The translations under genes were made by a program, and so were the position numbers. Below are positions 55,177-63,004 of a stretch of DNA of 64,000 bases, in pieces. Numbering within the stretch: the stretch's first letter is position 1; each line of letters begins with the position of its first letter. Below the pieces are notes generated by a model that saw only the letters and a list, made by a program, of their open reading frames with translations, searched no databases and was not told the origin of the DNA. The DNA is from a virus, in the IMG/VR virus record IMGVR_UViG_3300047554_000303, positions 1 to 64,000 of that record; one strand, written 5' to 3'.

Positions 55177-55539
55177 TTAAATATCCTGAAGACTATTGCG
55201 AGAAGCCCCTGAGTAGCCGCCAACTCCTCCTGAATACCAAGAAACTCTTGGTTCAGTGTACACTCTGTCGACGCTTACCACATCGTCAATTGTGGGCTGC
55301 GTGCGCTCTCCAAACCCGAATCGACCAGGGAACAAACGGATTTGAGGAAGCGGAGGGCGTACCTTTTCCTGTAATACTTTTCCAGGCATAGTGGCGACCA
55401 TTAGCGCCTGTTGAGTTAACCTGGACTCGTTACTGGCCCAAGGGCCATCGTAAGTCCAGCGAGGCTGTACTACATCGCTTGGCTCACCTGTGCGCCAAGG
55501 CTTCGTGTAGTCGTATACGCCATCAACATTCTGTGGCAT
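55177..55539 (-). CDS. Hypothetical protein
   Basis: 120 residues: MPQNVDGVYDYTKPWRTGEP, SRLTQQALMVATMPGKVLQE, SVDRVYTEPRVSWYSGGVGG. Pro/Trp/Tyr-rich, no motif. GGAGG 5 nt before ATG indicates strong translation. Confidence 0.58.
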   Translation of the reverse strand: MPQNVDGVYDYTKPWRTGEPSDVVQPRWTYDGPWASNESRLTQQALMVATMPGKVLQEKVRPPLPQIRLFPGRFGFGERTQPTIDDVVSVDRVYTEPRVSWYSGGVGGYSGASRNSLQDI

Positions 55540-55540
55540 A

Positions 55541-56068
55541 CTACCTCCAAACAGGCTTTAAATACGAGAGTTGGTCTGCTCTGCGGACGTTGATAGTGCC
55601 TGGAGAGTCAGACCTCATGTTGGCCTTACCGTCGTTTACAAGGTGAGGCGCTGGAGTTAGCTGCCACTGTGGGGACTGACGTAGAGCACGGTATACACCT
55701 GCTTTATCATCGTATACAGCTCTCATCTGACGCTTTAGGCCCATCTGGTCATTGAACTCTGGGGACCAGAAGTACGACGACGCCTCAATGCGCTCACCTT
55801 TGTGGACACCACGTTGGTAAGACTTTTGACCTACTCTTGACTTGATGCTATCCAACAGGCGGTCATCACGACGCGAGCGGATAGTGCCCAAATACCCGTC
55901 TGGATATTCGGCTGACGGTACCCTACCTGTTCCGATACGGATAGCATCAAGGTCTGAGCGTGCGACACCGCCACCGTAGCCACCTTGGTTGTTATAGCCG
56001 TTTAGACCATTAGCACCAAGGGACTGCCAGTTTTGGTTGGGGGCAAAAGAGTTGTAATCTCCAGGCAT
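55541..56068 (-). CDS. Hypothetical protein
   Basis: 175 residues: MPGDYNSFAPNQNWQSLGAN, a Gly/Asn-rich linker, RRDDRLLDSIKSRVGQKSYQ, GLKRQMRAVYDDKAGVYRAL. Arg-rich C-terminal half. Member of the run of small polar proteins at 55-57 kb. Confidence 0.57.
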   Translation of the reverse strand: MPGDYNSFAPNQNWQSLGANGLNGYNNQGGYGGGVARSDLDAIRIGTGRVPSAEYPDGYLGTIRSRRDDRLLDSIKSRVGQKSYQRGVHKGERIEASSYFWSPEFNDQMGLKRQMRAVYDDKAGVYRALRQSPQWQLTPAPHLVNDGKANMRSDSPGTINVRRADQLSYLKPVWR

Positions 56069-56334
56069 TAGACCTCCATACCAGGCAAACGGCCCATCTC
56101 AGAGCGAGCTCCAAGAAGGCTAGTGCCTGTGTCAGAGCTAAGCGCTAGTGGCTTGTCTGGGGACAGTGCCTTCGATTCAAACACGAACGATGTTGAACTG
56201 CGGTTACCCGACTGCAAACCAGCGCCACCACTGGTTGGACCAGAGTGGTGCTGCATTCCGTCAATAGCGGAGAAGTCAGGCTGCGAAGTTACTCCGTAGC
56301 GCTGAGCTAGTGAAAAGGCTGAGTGCCCATTCAT
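56068..56334 (-). CDS. Small Gly/Ser-rich protein
   Basis: 88 residues: MNGHSAFSLAQRYGVTSQPD, GGAGLQSGNRSSTSFVFESK, TGTSLLGARSEMGRLPGMEV. No recognised domain. Coupled to its downstream neighbour. Confidence 0.55.
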   Translation of the reverse strand: MNGHSAFSLAQRYGVTSQPDFSAIDGMQHHSGPTSGGAGLQSGNRSSTSFVFESKALSPDKPLALSSDTGTSLLGARSEMGRLPGMEV

Positions 56335-56342
56335 GGCGACTC

Positions 56343-56798
56343 CTAGTACTGGTCGCTAATTGCGCCTCGGAAGTCAGGGTTCTGACGGCCCTGTACTGAT
56401 GGAATGACACGAGCGTTAGCCATGGTTGGGCCTGCTACTGGGTCAACAGTTGGGGTGTAAGGAACCGAGACACGGTAAGAAGCACCTAGGGTCTCCTGAG
56501 AAACGTTGGAACGGACAGCCTGACCACCTGCGGTAGGGTCACCTGCCTGTACGTTCTTCTTGGAAACTAGAGTGCCCTTCTGTGGGGCGTTCTGCTCTGG
56601 GGACATCACCTCGTGAGGAGTGTCGATTGCACCCTCACCTAGGGCGATTCGTGGGCTGTTCTGGCCTTTTGCCATGTCGTACTGCTCCTCAGCGGTATCG
56701 TGGTCTCTTCCTGTTGACGGACCTGCCGACTCTAGGTGGTTGGATGGGGCTCCAAGGCGACGACGCATTGCGTGTCCCATGTCAGTCCACTTACCCAT
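56343..56798 (-). CDS. Hypothetical protein
   Basis: 151 residues: MGKWTDMGHAMRRRLGAPSN, STGRDHDTAEEQYDMAKGQN, YRVSVPYTPTVDPVAGPTMA. Polar, Pro-rich. The DPVAGPTMANARVIPSVQGR segment resembles the polar segment of 20701-21093, which hints that this run is also virion-related (weak). Confidence 0.55.
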   Translation of the reverse strand: MGKWTDMGHAMRRRLGAPSNHLESAGPSTGRDHDTAEEQYDMAKGQNSPRIALGEGAIDTPHEVMSPEQNAPQKGTLVSKKNVQAGDPTAGGQAVRSNVSQETLGASYRVSVPYTPTVDPVAGPTMANARVIPSVQGRQNPDFRGAISDQY

Positions 56799-56841
56799 AA
56801 AGACTCCTTAAAATAATTTGTAATACCAGAATACGGCGAAT

Positions 56842-57135
56842 TTAGCTCGCTGTAATGGTAAAGATGATTGCGCTAATCTCGCCATCGTGGGACGTGATTG
56901 TAGTGAATCCAGGCTTGCAAGTGAGGTCTAGACCACGAGGAGCGGCATATCCACGAGCAATTGCGATAGCTTTTACAGCCTGGTTTACTGCGCCTGCACC
57001 TACGGCACGTAGCTTGACAATCCTGTTGTCGTAAACTGCGTGTGCAATAGCGGATGCTACGGATTGTGGGTTAGAGCCTGCGGATACCCTTAGGAATGGT
57101 TCTTCGGCTGAGGGAGTTGTTTCGATGTCAGTCAA
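56842..57135 (-). CDS. SpoVS-like (Alba-superfamily) protein
   Basis: 97 residues from TTG with AAAGG upstream. LRVSAGSNPQSVASAIAHAV, LRAVGAGAVNQAVKAIAIAR and GYAAPRGLDLTCKPGFTTI are near-complete SpoVS signatures (SxxSNPxxVAxA, IGAGAxNQAVKAxAIARG). SpoVS is a small Alba-like protein required for sporulation in Bacillus. In a phage it probably binds nucleic acid; its target is unknown. Confidence 0.88.
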   Translation of the reverse strand: MTDIETTPSAEEPFLRVSAGSNPQSVASAIAHAVYDNRIVKLRAVGAGAVNQAVKAIAIARGYAAPRGLDLTCKPGFTTITSHDGEISAIIFTITAS

Positions 57136-57198
57136 TTTGTGTACCTTTGTTGTCGTATTAGTGTGCCGTCCTCAACAACAATGGTGACAGAAAAAGGT

Positions 57199-57798
57199 CT
57201 AGTTGTCCCGATATTTAGGGTCTTTTATTTGTTCTACGATAGTTTTCTCTACGGCGTCTGTGGCAATACCTGCAGCCAGACGAGCTAGGGCGTAAGAGTC
57301 TGCGGCGTTGTCATCATTGAACTCAATCCCCCAGCGCTTATAAATCTGCATCAGCATCTCTTGCTTCTTAGCAGTGCCTTTGCCTGTTGCGTACTTCTTT
57401 AAGGTCATTGGGGGAATCTGCAGCGGAGTCCTAAGGTGCTCCTCGTAGGGAATGGCACTGTACAGGTTGCCATCAAAATAGTCCCAGATAGTCAGCTTTA
57501 CTAACCCAGCCAGCTCTCCAAGCTTCAGGGCGGAATGAGATGCAAGAACAGTGCCTTCCATGGCAATGCCTGTTACTCTGCAACTTTGCTTATCTAAAAA
57601 GTCAAACTTATCCATCATCCACCAGCGGATGTCTGCCAACCTTTTGACTCCGTGCTTTGGGGACTTATAAACCCACGTCTCATAACACTCTGGTTTATCT
57701 GTGTTTAGGGCGGTCATAGCAAACCCAGTTAGCGACTGGTCAATCCCCACCGCAACTTTTCCTGGGAGCAACCCACCGTCAAACACTTTCTCAGACAC
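57199..57798 (-). CDS. RuvC-like Holliday-junction resolvase
   Basis: 199 residues. RNase H-fold catalytic set: VGIDQSLTGFAM with D20, GIAMEGTV with E81, and FNDDNAADSYALARLA with D163 and D167. Complete RuvC order and spacing. It would resolve branched DNA before packaging. GTG start, overlapping the upstream nuclease gene by 8 nt. Confidence 0.82.
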   Translation of the reverse strand: MSEKVFDGGLLPGKVAVGIDQSLTGFAMTALNTDKPECYETWVYKSPKHGVKRLADIRWWMMDKFDFLDKQSCRVTGIAMEGTVLASHSALKLGELAGLVKLTIWDYFDGNLYSAIPYEEHLRTPLQIPPMTLKKYATGKGTAKKQEMLMQIYKRWGIEFNDDNAADSYALARLAAGIATDAVEKTIVEQIKDPKYRDN

Positions 57799-58339
57799 GC
57801 GCTACCTCTGGTAACTTAGACATCTCATTCAACCCAGCTATAGGCACACTGTAATTGTTAACTCCATAAGGGGCTTTGTACTTCTCTTGTATACAGTCTT
57901 TCCCGTACGCCCAGCCCACCGCTCTGAAGGGAGGGGTGCGGTAGCCTTCGCTGGCACTTCTTCGGGTCTTCTGCTCTGGCCCACCAACAATCAAAATGTA
58001 AATTTGGTCTGGGTCATCGACGCCGTCTTTATACCTCAGAGTGTACTTAGGGAGTTCTGGGTCACGCTTAGAAAAGGAGTACCTAATCTCATAGCCAGGA
58101 ATGTCTAGCTTGTTTTTAAAGGTATTAACGTGTGGAACAAAGTCAGTTAGCCCAAACATACGAGCAGCGGCTAGCTCGGAAGCAGCCGCAATCATGTGCT
58201 GCCATGCCTCCCAGATGTCGCCTTCGGAGTAGTTGCGGTTACGCTCTGGCTGTCCCAACATAGGAAGCTGGCGCTCCCAGCCTACCCGTGCTGCAATAGC
58301 CTCTTCTTGAGGCGTAAGGGAGTATACCCAAGTATTAAT
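57791..58339 (-). CDS. PD-(D/E)XK-like endonuclease, probable ATT start
   Basis: 182 residues if translation begins at the ATT at 58339, which is 5 nt after GGAGG; the first ATG is at 58261. The extension TWVYSLTPQEEAIAARVGWE reads as protein and is the usual N-terminal helix of this family (LTxxEExxAxxVGxxR). Core: ASELAAARMFGL, NTFKNKLDIPGYEIRYS, YILIVGG and FRAVGWAYGKD, matching phage nuclease-like proteins with GAxGExAxAxxLG, VNxFxxxDVGxxEVR and GWI motifs. Confidence 0.6.
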   Translation of the reverse strand: MNTWVYSLTPQEEAIAARVGWERQLPMLGQPERNRNYSEGDIWEAWQHMIAAASELAAARMFGLTDFVPHVNTFKNKLDIPGYEIRYSFSKRDPELPKYTLRYKDGVDDPDQIYILIVGGPEQKTRRSASEGYRTPPFRAVGWAYGKDCIQEKYKAPYGVNNYSVPIAGLNEMSKLPEVARV

Positions 58340-58357
58340 AGTGCCCTCCTATTTACT

Positions 58358-58627
58358 TTAAGCAGCGGCTGCTGACTTCTTAGCTTCGTCGCCGTGAATC
58401 TGCTTGACTAGGTTCTGGATAGCGCCTAGACGGAATCCCGACCAGTGCTGGTCACCTGCCACCACAACAGGAGCTGCACTGTAACCTAGCTCTTTAGTAA
58501 CGTACTCCATAGCCTCTGCGTCTGCGGAAAGGTCTACGATGTCGTAGTTAATCTTGCCTCTAGTCAGGGTCTTCTTGGTCATATCGCACTGTGGACATGT
58601 TGGCGTGGTGTATACAGTAACCTGCAT
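58358..58627 (-). CDS. Glutaredoxin-like NrdH redoxin
   Basis: 89 residues from the ATG at 58627 (AGGAG 7 nt upstream); a longer frame to 58681 runs into the next gene and is rejected. MQVTVYTTPTCPQCDMTKKT has the CPQC active site; GYSAAPVVVAGDQHWSGFR gives the cis-Pro loop and WSGFR motif of NrdH. It supplies electrons to ribonucleotide reductase, which may lie outside the window. Confidence 0.85.
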   Translation of the reverse strand: MQVTVYTTPTCPQCDMTKKTLTRGKINYDIVDLSADAEAMEYVTKELGYSAAPVVVAGDQHWSGFRLGAIQNLVKQIHGDEAKKSAAAA

Positions 58628-58668
58628 TTGGGGTCTCCTAGAGGGAAAAATGGACAATGAGTTCTCCA

Positions 58669-59133
58669 TTATAGAGACCATTCTTTTCTAGTTGACCTCA
58701 AATCATTTGACCTTCTGGTCAGTTCTCTGCTAACAAGGGCAATGTCACGCTCATAGTTAGCCAGCATCATCTCTACTAGCTTTCTATAAGCGTACTTATC
58801 CTCATAATCTTGCGCTAAGTCCAGCACATCTTGGTCAGTAGCAATCTGTGCCTTGACTAAAGTGATGCGCTCGCCTTTAACAGCAGTGCCCATTTTACGG
58901 ACTAATAGAGTGTTCTCTAGCAGGTCTAGCTTACGCTGGGCAGAGCGTTCTTCAATCTGAGCTACAGCCAACTGAGTTGCTGCGTAGTCTGCCCATGCTG
59001 TTAGAACGGTAAACTTTTCGCCCAACTGTTCGCTGGACAAAGCGGTGATGTCGCTTGGCAGTGACCCTACGTCCATGGTTGGACGATTGATGCTAAGCCC
59101 AAGCTCTTGTAGTTTAGAGACTGCGTCTGACAT
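58669..59133 (-). CDS. Helical protein adjacent to Cas4-like gene
   Basis: 154 residues, almost all helix: LGEKFTVLTAWADYAATQLA, RSAQRKLDLLENTLLVRKMG, YAYRKLVEMMLANYERDIAL, VSRELTRRSNDLRSTRKEWS. Similar helical proteins lie between Cas4-like exonuclease and redoxin genes in actinophages. It may be a recombination accessory; no motif proves it. Confidence 0.58.
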   Translation of the reverse strand: MSDAVSKLQELGLSINRPTMDVGSLPSDITALSSEQLGEKFTVLTAWADYAATQLAVAQIEERSAQRKLDLLENTLLVRKMGTAVKGERITLVKAQIATDQDVLDLAQDYEDKYAYRKLVEMMLANYERDIALVSRELTRRSNDLRSTRKEWSL

Positions 59134-59976
59134 TTATTCCTCGTATCCCTCACACTGCTTGCAGGTTCCGCCTACGTTGTTGTTGCAACGAGGTGCTACA
59201 CCTTCTTCTACAGAGTTTATAACCTTCTCGGCCTTTTCAAAGATGTGCTTTACCAGCTCATAGTCAGCTCTGATGGTGAACTCTTTGTAGTCTTGGTCAG
59301 CCTTCAGCTCATACAAGAACACAATCTCATTTACTTCGTGCCCCATGCGCTTCATCAGCTCTAGGTACATCTGGCCCTGCAGCAAGTGAGAGCGGAATGG
59401 ACGGCGCACGTTTCTCCATGCAGCCATGAAGTCCTGCCCTGCCTCAAACAAGTCTGGTGCTTCGGAACGAATCGTTCCTGGACCAATTGACTTAATCTCA
59501 ATCAGACAGTCGTCGCCAATTCCCTTAATCCAACCGTCAGTGTGCCCTGCAATACGTAGGTCTTCATCTACCAGAGTTACTTCAGCGTATTCTAGGTCGT
59601 TGTGGTTGCAGTGCTCACAGTTGCTAGGGGAAGTTCCCCAGGTAATCTGACCGCAGGATAGGCACTTAAACTTGCCGTGCAAGTTGCCCATCTCGTAAAA
59701 CCAGTTCTGCCACTTAGCGTGAATAGCGTGGCCTTCGTCAAAGATAGACTGCAAGCGAAGGTTTGGCTTCTCTTGAATCTTCTTGTGACCACGTAGAAGG
59801 AAGTAAGAAGCACGAAGGCACCAGTCCTTCTTGATAATCTCAGAAGGGTGTAACACGTCTGTACGACGGTCTCCCACAGGTCTTGATAATAGGTGACGCT
59901 CAATGTGCCCCACAAGGCGGTGCTTCTGCCTTGTTGCGTCCAAGAATTTCTTTAGGTCTGACTTTACTACACTCAT
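59134..59976 (-). CDS. Cas4-like PD-(D/E)XK exonuclease with Fe-S and zinc sites
   Basis: 280 residues. IAGHTDGWI with H145/D147 and CLIEIKS with E160/K162 form the active site. C53 (KKDWCLR) with C264, C272 and C275 fit the four-cysteine Fe-S cluster of Cas4/AddB-type nucleases. An inserted zinc ribbon KCLSCGQ...NCEHC (C105, C108, C120, C123) is extra. Probably trims DNA ends for RecA-dependent recombination. Confidence 0.85.
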   Translation of the reverse strand: MSVVKSDLKKFLDATRQKHRLVGHIERHLLSRPVGDRRTDVLHPSEIIKKDWCLRASYFLLRGHKKIQEKPNLRLQSIFDEGHAIHAKWQNWFYEMGNLHGKFKCLSCGQITWGTSPSNCEHCNHNDLEYAEVTLVDEDLRIAGHTDGWIKGIGDDCLIEIKSIGPGTIRSEAPDLFEAGQDFMAAWRNVRRPFRSHLLQGQMYLELMKRMGHEVNEIVFLYELKADQDYKEFTIRADYELVKHIFEKAEKVINSVEEGVAPRCNNNVGGTCKQCEGYEE

Positions 59977-60314
59977 ACTGCCCTCTCCCGCTCTTTAAAG
60001 ATGAAGTCCTTTAACGACATCTTATGCCTATATTCCTTTTGATACTTTCGTACCAAGGCGTTTCGTTCTCTGTGGGATAGCCCTCCCCAGATACCGTGCT
60101 GCTCTTCAGTTATTACGGCTTCCCACAGACAGTGCGCTCTAACAGGGCAAGGGTTGTTTCCCTTAGGACCATTACAGTACTCTTTGGCTGAAGCCGCTAT
60201 TTTGTTGTATAAATCTTTGTCACGTGGTGGGTAGAAGATTTCGGTGTCTGCATCGGCGCACCTTGCTTCCGCCCTCCATTCCGTACTTAAACGGTAAGGC
60301 TCGTTAATTATCAC
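59973..60314 (-). CDS. WhiB-like protein with expanded cysteine spacing
   Basis: 113 residues from GTG. EARCADADTEIFYPPRDKDL, KEYCNGPKGNNPCPVRAHCL, HGIWGGLSHRERNALVRKY. Cluster cysteines C19, C47, C56 and C62: the usual CX2C is CX8C here, due to a six-residue insertion. The GIWGG turn and basic tail are intact. Its 4-nt overlap with the Cas4-like gene places it in the replication operon. Confidence 0.82.
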   Translation of the reverse strand: MIINEPYRLSTEWRAEARCADADTEIFYPPRDKDLYNKIAASAKEYCNGPKGNNPCPVRAHCLWEAVITEEQHGIWGGLSHRERNALVRKYQKEYRHKMSLKDFIFKERERAV

Positions 60315-60618
60315 GTTTCTGAACTAGCTCCAACAGGTCGGTCTCTAACATAACTACGTAGTCCTCCCCGTCCAAGTGCAGTCCAAATACAGGCATACGC
60401 CCATCCATGATTGCCTCAGTCGTTATCTTTTTGAGTTCTGCTGATTGAATTGTCTTGGACTTTTTGCCCGTCCACTTGTGTTCAATCAATAACTCTTCTG
60501 ACCTCACATCGCCTTTGCGCGACCAGAACGCTCCAGAAGCCGCAGTACGAGAACCGCCAATAGCTTTCGCTAGACGATTCTCGTGCTTGCGGGATTCCTT
60601 CTGACCTTCAGACCTCAT
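60304..60618 (-). CDS. Small PD-(D/E)XK nuclease (resolvase/VRR-like)
   Basis: 104 residues. HENRLAKAIGGSRTAASGAF, WSRKGDVRSEELLIEHKWT gives D37, E46 and K48, then AELKKIT and PVFGLHLDGEDYVVML. A compact nuclease family found in phage replication modules. TAATG overlap with 60618-60833. Confidence 0.75.
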   Translation of the reverse strand: MRSEGQKESRKHENRLAKAIGGSRTAASGAFWSRKGDVRSEELLIEHKWTGKKSKTIQSAELKKITTEAIMDGRMPVFGLHLDGEDYVVMLETDLLELVQKRDN

Positions 60619-60833
60619 TACCGAGTAGCTTTCTCCACTACGACCATGGCAATTTGAAGACCAAATGCTTGTGGGCTAGTAACAGCCCTGCTCTTCTGAA
60701 CTTCTAGCTCACGAAGAATCTCAATGCGCAGCTCTTCTGCGCCTTCCTTGCGAAGCTCCTCTTTCTGAGCCTCTACAAACTCGTCGTATAGAGCTTCCTG
60801 CTCAGCTAATGACAGCTCGTTCATCTTAGCCAT
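60618..60833 (-). CDS. Small helical protein between nuclease and RecA
   Basis: 71 residues: MAKMNELSLAEQEALYDEFV, EAQKEELRKEGAEELRIEIL, TSPQAFGLQIAMVVVEKATR. Coiled-coil start. GGAGGAG lies very close to ATG 60833, so the ATG at 60824 may be the true start. Confidence 0.58.
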   Translation of the reverse strand: MAKMNELSLAEQEALYDEFVEAQKEELRKEGAEELRIEILRELEVQKSRAVTSPQAFGLQIAMVVVEKATR

Positions 60834-61872
60834 CTCCTCCTCCTACAAATGAATCAGGTGTTGATAATACCTTAGCACGGAGTTCGTCTACTAAGTCAAC
60901 CTCTTCACGTAGTGAGGCAACAAATGACTCTTGACCCTGCCACTTGCGGTCTGCATAATAAATCCAGCCACCCTTACGGTCGACTATCTGCTTCACAATT
61001 GCCATGGCAGCAACTTCCTTAGCGAAGTCAAAGTCACCAGCTGAGTAAATGCCAGAGTCTTGGAAGTAGAAGTCGACATAAGCTACACGCTGTGGTGGGG
61101 CAGTCTTGTTCTTAATAGTGCGAATCTTGATGCGCTGGCCTACACGAACCTTGTTAGTTCCTGAGCCTTCCTCAATCCACTCGTCACGGCGAACCTCTGA
61201 GCGAGTAAAGAAGGCGTAGTTCTTACCCTCACCACCAGGAGTGGTGCGTGGGTCTCCGTGCATTACACCAATCTTCATACGGTACTGGTTAATAACCAGA
61301 CCTAGAATAGGTCGCTCGTCTTCTACTAGGGAACGCTTCATTGCAGACCCTACGACACGGAAGAACTTGTTAGTTAGCAGCGCACCCTTACCCACAGTCA
61401 TTTCGTCCATGGTCTTCTCCATTTCTGGAGCAGGGGATAGTGCTGGCAAGGAGTCGATGACGATTGCATCTACGGACTTAGACTCTGCAAAAGCAATTAC
61501 AGCGTCGTATGCCTGCTCCATAATGTTGGTCTCAACCACAATGACACGGCTGGTGTCAACGCCACACATCTCGGCGTACTCTGGAACCCACTGCTCGGCA
61601 GCTACCCACACAGTGATGTGTGCTGGGTTTGCTTGCTGGTTAGCAGCAATGGTCTTCAAAGCGATTGCGGTCTTGCCGTGGGATGGCTCACCAATTAGCT
61701 CGTTCCACTGGTTGGCAGGGAACCCGCCACCTAGAACGTAGTCAAAAGTAGTAGAGCCTGTACTAATTCTTTGAATCAGGTCTGTGCGAATGTTCTCGCC
61801 GATTACTACGGTGTTCTCACCGAATCGTTTGTTGATTTGTGCCATGACTTTCATGGCTTCTGGACTAATCAT
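60826..61872 (-). CDS. recA: RecA-family recombinase
   Basis: 348 residues from the ATG at 61872 (AAAGGA 5 nt upstream). Walker A GEPSHGKT at 61-68, catalytic Glu in WVAAEQW near 93, Walker B DAIVID ending at 140, NQYRMKIGVMHGDPRTTPGG with the L2-like loop. The core matches RecA; the C-terminal DNA-gathering domain is shorter. It catalyses strand exchange, in a module with polymerase, Cas4-like and RuvC-like genes. Confidence 0.88.
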   Translation of the reverse strand: MISPEAMKVMAQINKRFGENTVVIGENIRTDLIQRISTGSTTFDYVLGGGFPANQWNELIGEPSHGKTAIALKTIAANQQANPAHITVWVAAEQWVPEYAEMCGVDTSRVIVVETNIMEQAYDAVIAFAESKSVDAIVIDSLPALSPAPEMEKTMDEMTVGKGALLTNKFFRVVGSAMKRSLVEDERPILGLVINQYRMKIGVMHGDPRTTPGGEGKNYAFFTRSEVRRDEWIEEGSGTNKVRVGQRIKIRTIKNKTAPPQRVAYVDFYFQDSGIYSAGDFDFAKEVAAMAIVKQIVDRKGGWIYYADRKWQGQESFVASLREEVDLVDELRAKVLSTPDSFVGGGDG

Positions 61873-62038
61873 CAAGTTCCTTTCCTCCTCTAATCAGGTC
61901 TTGAATCCTGGGTTTTACACTGTCTGGTAGAAGCAAGTCTAGCTTAATAACAGTCAGAATCCTATCCTGCTCGTCGGCTCGCCCCATGTAATAGCCGTCA
62001 AAGTACTCTTTGCTCACGCCTTCTTTTGAGATGCCCAT
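61865..62038 (-). CDS. 57-residue protein before recA
   Basis: MGISKEGVSKEYFDGYYMGR, ADEQDRILTVIKLDLLLPDS, VKPRIQDLIRGGKELDD. The YxxGRxxEQxRI helix is a motif of small actinophage proteins in replication modules. Its last codons hold the recA ribosome-binding site. Confidence 0.65.
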   Translation of the reverse strand: MGISKEGVSKEYFDGYYMGRADEQDRILTVIKLDLLLPDSVKPRIQDLIRGGKELDD

Positions 62039-62220
62039 ATTGGTGCTTTCGTTTCATTCTTCTTCAAGGTCAGTACAGCGTCGTAGTGACCGTTCTTCTT
62101 TAGCAACTCTAGAATACGTAGGTACTCAGAGTGCTTCCCTGCAGTTGCTCCTCTGGTCATGGCAGCAGCGTAGTGCTCAGCTGCGATGTCTAGCGGAACT
62201 AGTTGTTCAAGTGTGCTCAT
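62014..62220 (-). CDS. Small hypothetical protein
   Basis: 68 residues: MSTLEQLVPLDIAAEHYAAA, GKHSEYLRILELLKKNGHYD, AVLTLKKNETKAPIWASQKK. Helical. 25-nt overlap with 61865-62038. Function unknown. Confidence 0.6.
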   Translation of the reverse strand: MSTLEQLVPLDIAAEHYAAAMTRGATAGKHSEYLRILELLKKNGHYDAVLTLKKNETKAPIWASQKKA

Positions 62221-62597
62221 TAGTTAACCCTCCCGATAATCCCTTGCGGGTTGTAGTTGTTTGTTGCATCATTTCCACGAGCGCCCTTGGTGTCACCAAC
62301 TACTCGTGCTCCTGTTAGGGAACCGTACTTGCTGCCTGACTGCTCCATAGGGTAGCCACATTCGTAGCAACGTGGCTTGGAGCCATTAAATCCGAAGTAA
62401 TTGTCAGAACCACAGTCAGGACATGCAGCGGTCTGAGAGGCGCTCTGAGCCTTCACGGTAGGCTGCTGAGGTGCTGGGGCCTGGTAAGCAGTCATAGGCA
62501 CCTGAGAGGGTGCCTGAGGGACGCTCTGGGTCCTTGCTGGGGGTGGGGTAGGCTGTTGTTGCTGGAGCTTCTTTGCCCACCAGTCTGAGTTTGTCAT
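62220..62597 (-). CDS. Zinc-ribbon protein with Pro/Gln-rich linker
   Basis: 125 residues. MTNSDWWAKKLQQQQPTPPP, a Pro/Gln linker, ACPDCGSDNYFGFNGSKPRC, YECGYPMEQSGSKYGS. CX2C twice. WWAKKL...CPxCGSxNY...RCYxCGYP is common in actinophage replication regions; perhaps binds single-stranded DNA or polymerase. GAGG upstream. Confidence 0.68.
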   Translation of the reverse strand: MTNSDWWAKKLQQQQPTPPPARTQSVPQAPSQVPMTAYQAPAPQQPTVKAQSASQTAACPDCGSDNYFGFNGSKPRCYECGYPMEQSGSKYGSLTGARVVGDTKGARGNDATNNYNPQGIIGRVN

Positions 62598-63004
62598 TTG
62601 TACCTCTTTGGTATCTCTAGTAGTCCCATGTCTACAAGCTGGGAGATTGCTCCTAAAAGAGCCGCCACCGACACTTGTTCAAGTAACTTTCTACTATCCC
62701 ACCATACAGCATCTGGGAGTTTTGCCATGGAGCTGGGCAGGTTTGTCCGCTGATACTCAACTGCCCCCTGAGATAACGATTGTGCGTGAGCATAAAGAAG
62801 TGGAATAAGGTGAGAGATACGCTCTAGACGCTTTTCGCTCTCTTCCTCTTCTTTCTCCATAAGCTCGTCGCTCTCTGCAGCGCACCCTAGAATCATACTA
62901 ATCTCGTGAGCGTTGTTTATCTGGGAGTCCAGAAGGAAGCCCCGCATACGAGTGCTAATCTCAGCCATAGTAAGGTCAGCCTTTGGCTTTTTAAATAGTC
63001 TCAC
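62594..63004 (-). CDS. Helical hypothetical protein before polymerase gene
   Basis: 136 residues from GTG: MRLFKKPKADLTMAEISTRM, HEISMILGCAAESDELMEKE, RISHLIPLLYAHAQSLSQGA, SRKLLEQVSVAALLGAISQL. Recurs in actinophages next to DNA polymerase I. 4-nt overlap with the polymerase gene. Confidence 0.62.
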   Translation of the reverse strand: MRLFKKPKADLTMAEISTRMRGFLLDSQINNAHEISMILGCAAESDELMEKEEEESEKRLERISHLIPLLYAHAQSLSQGAVEYQRTNLPSSMAKLPDAVWWDSRKLLEQVSVAALLGAISQLVDMGLLEIPKRYK

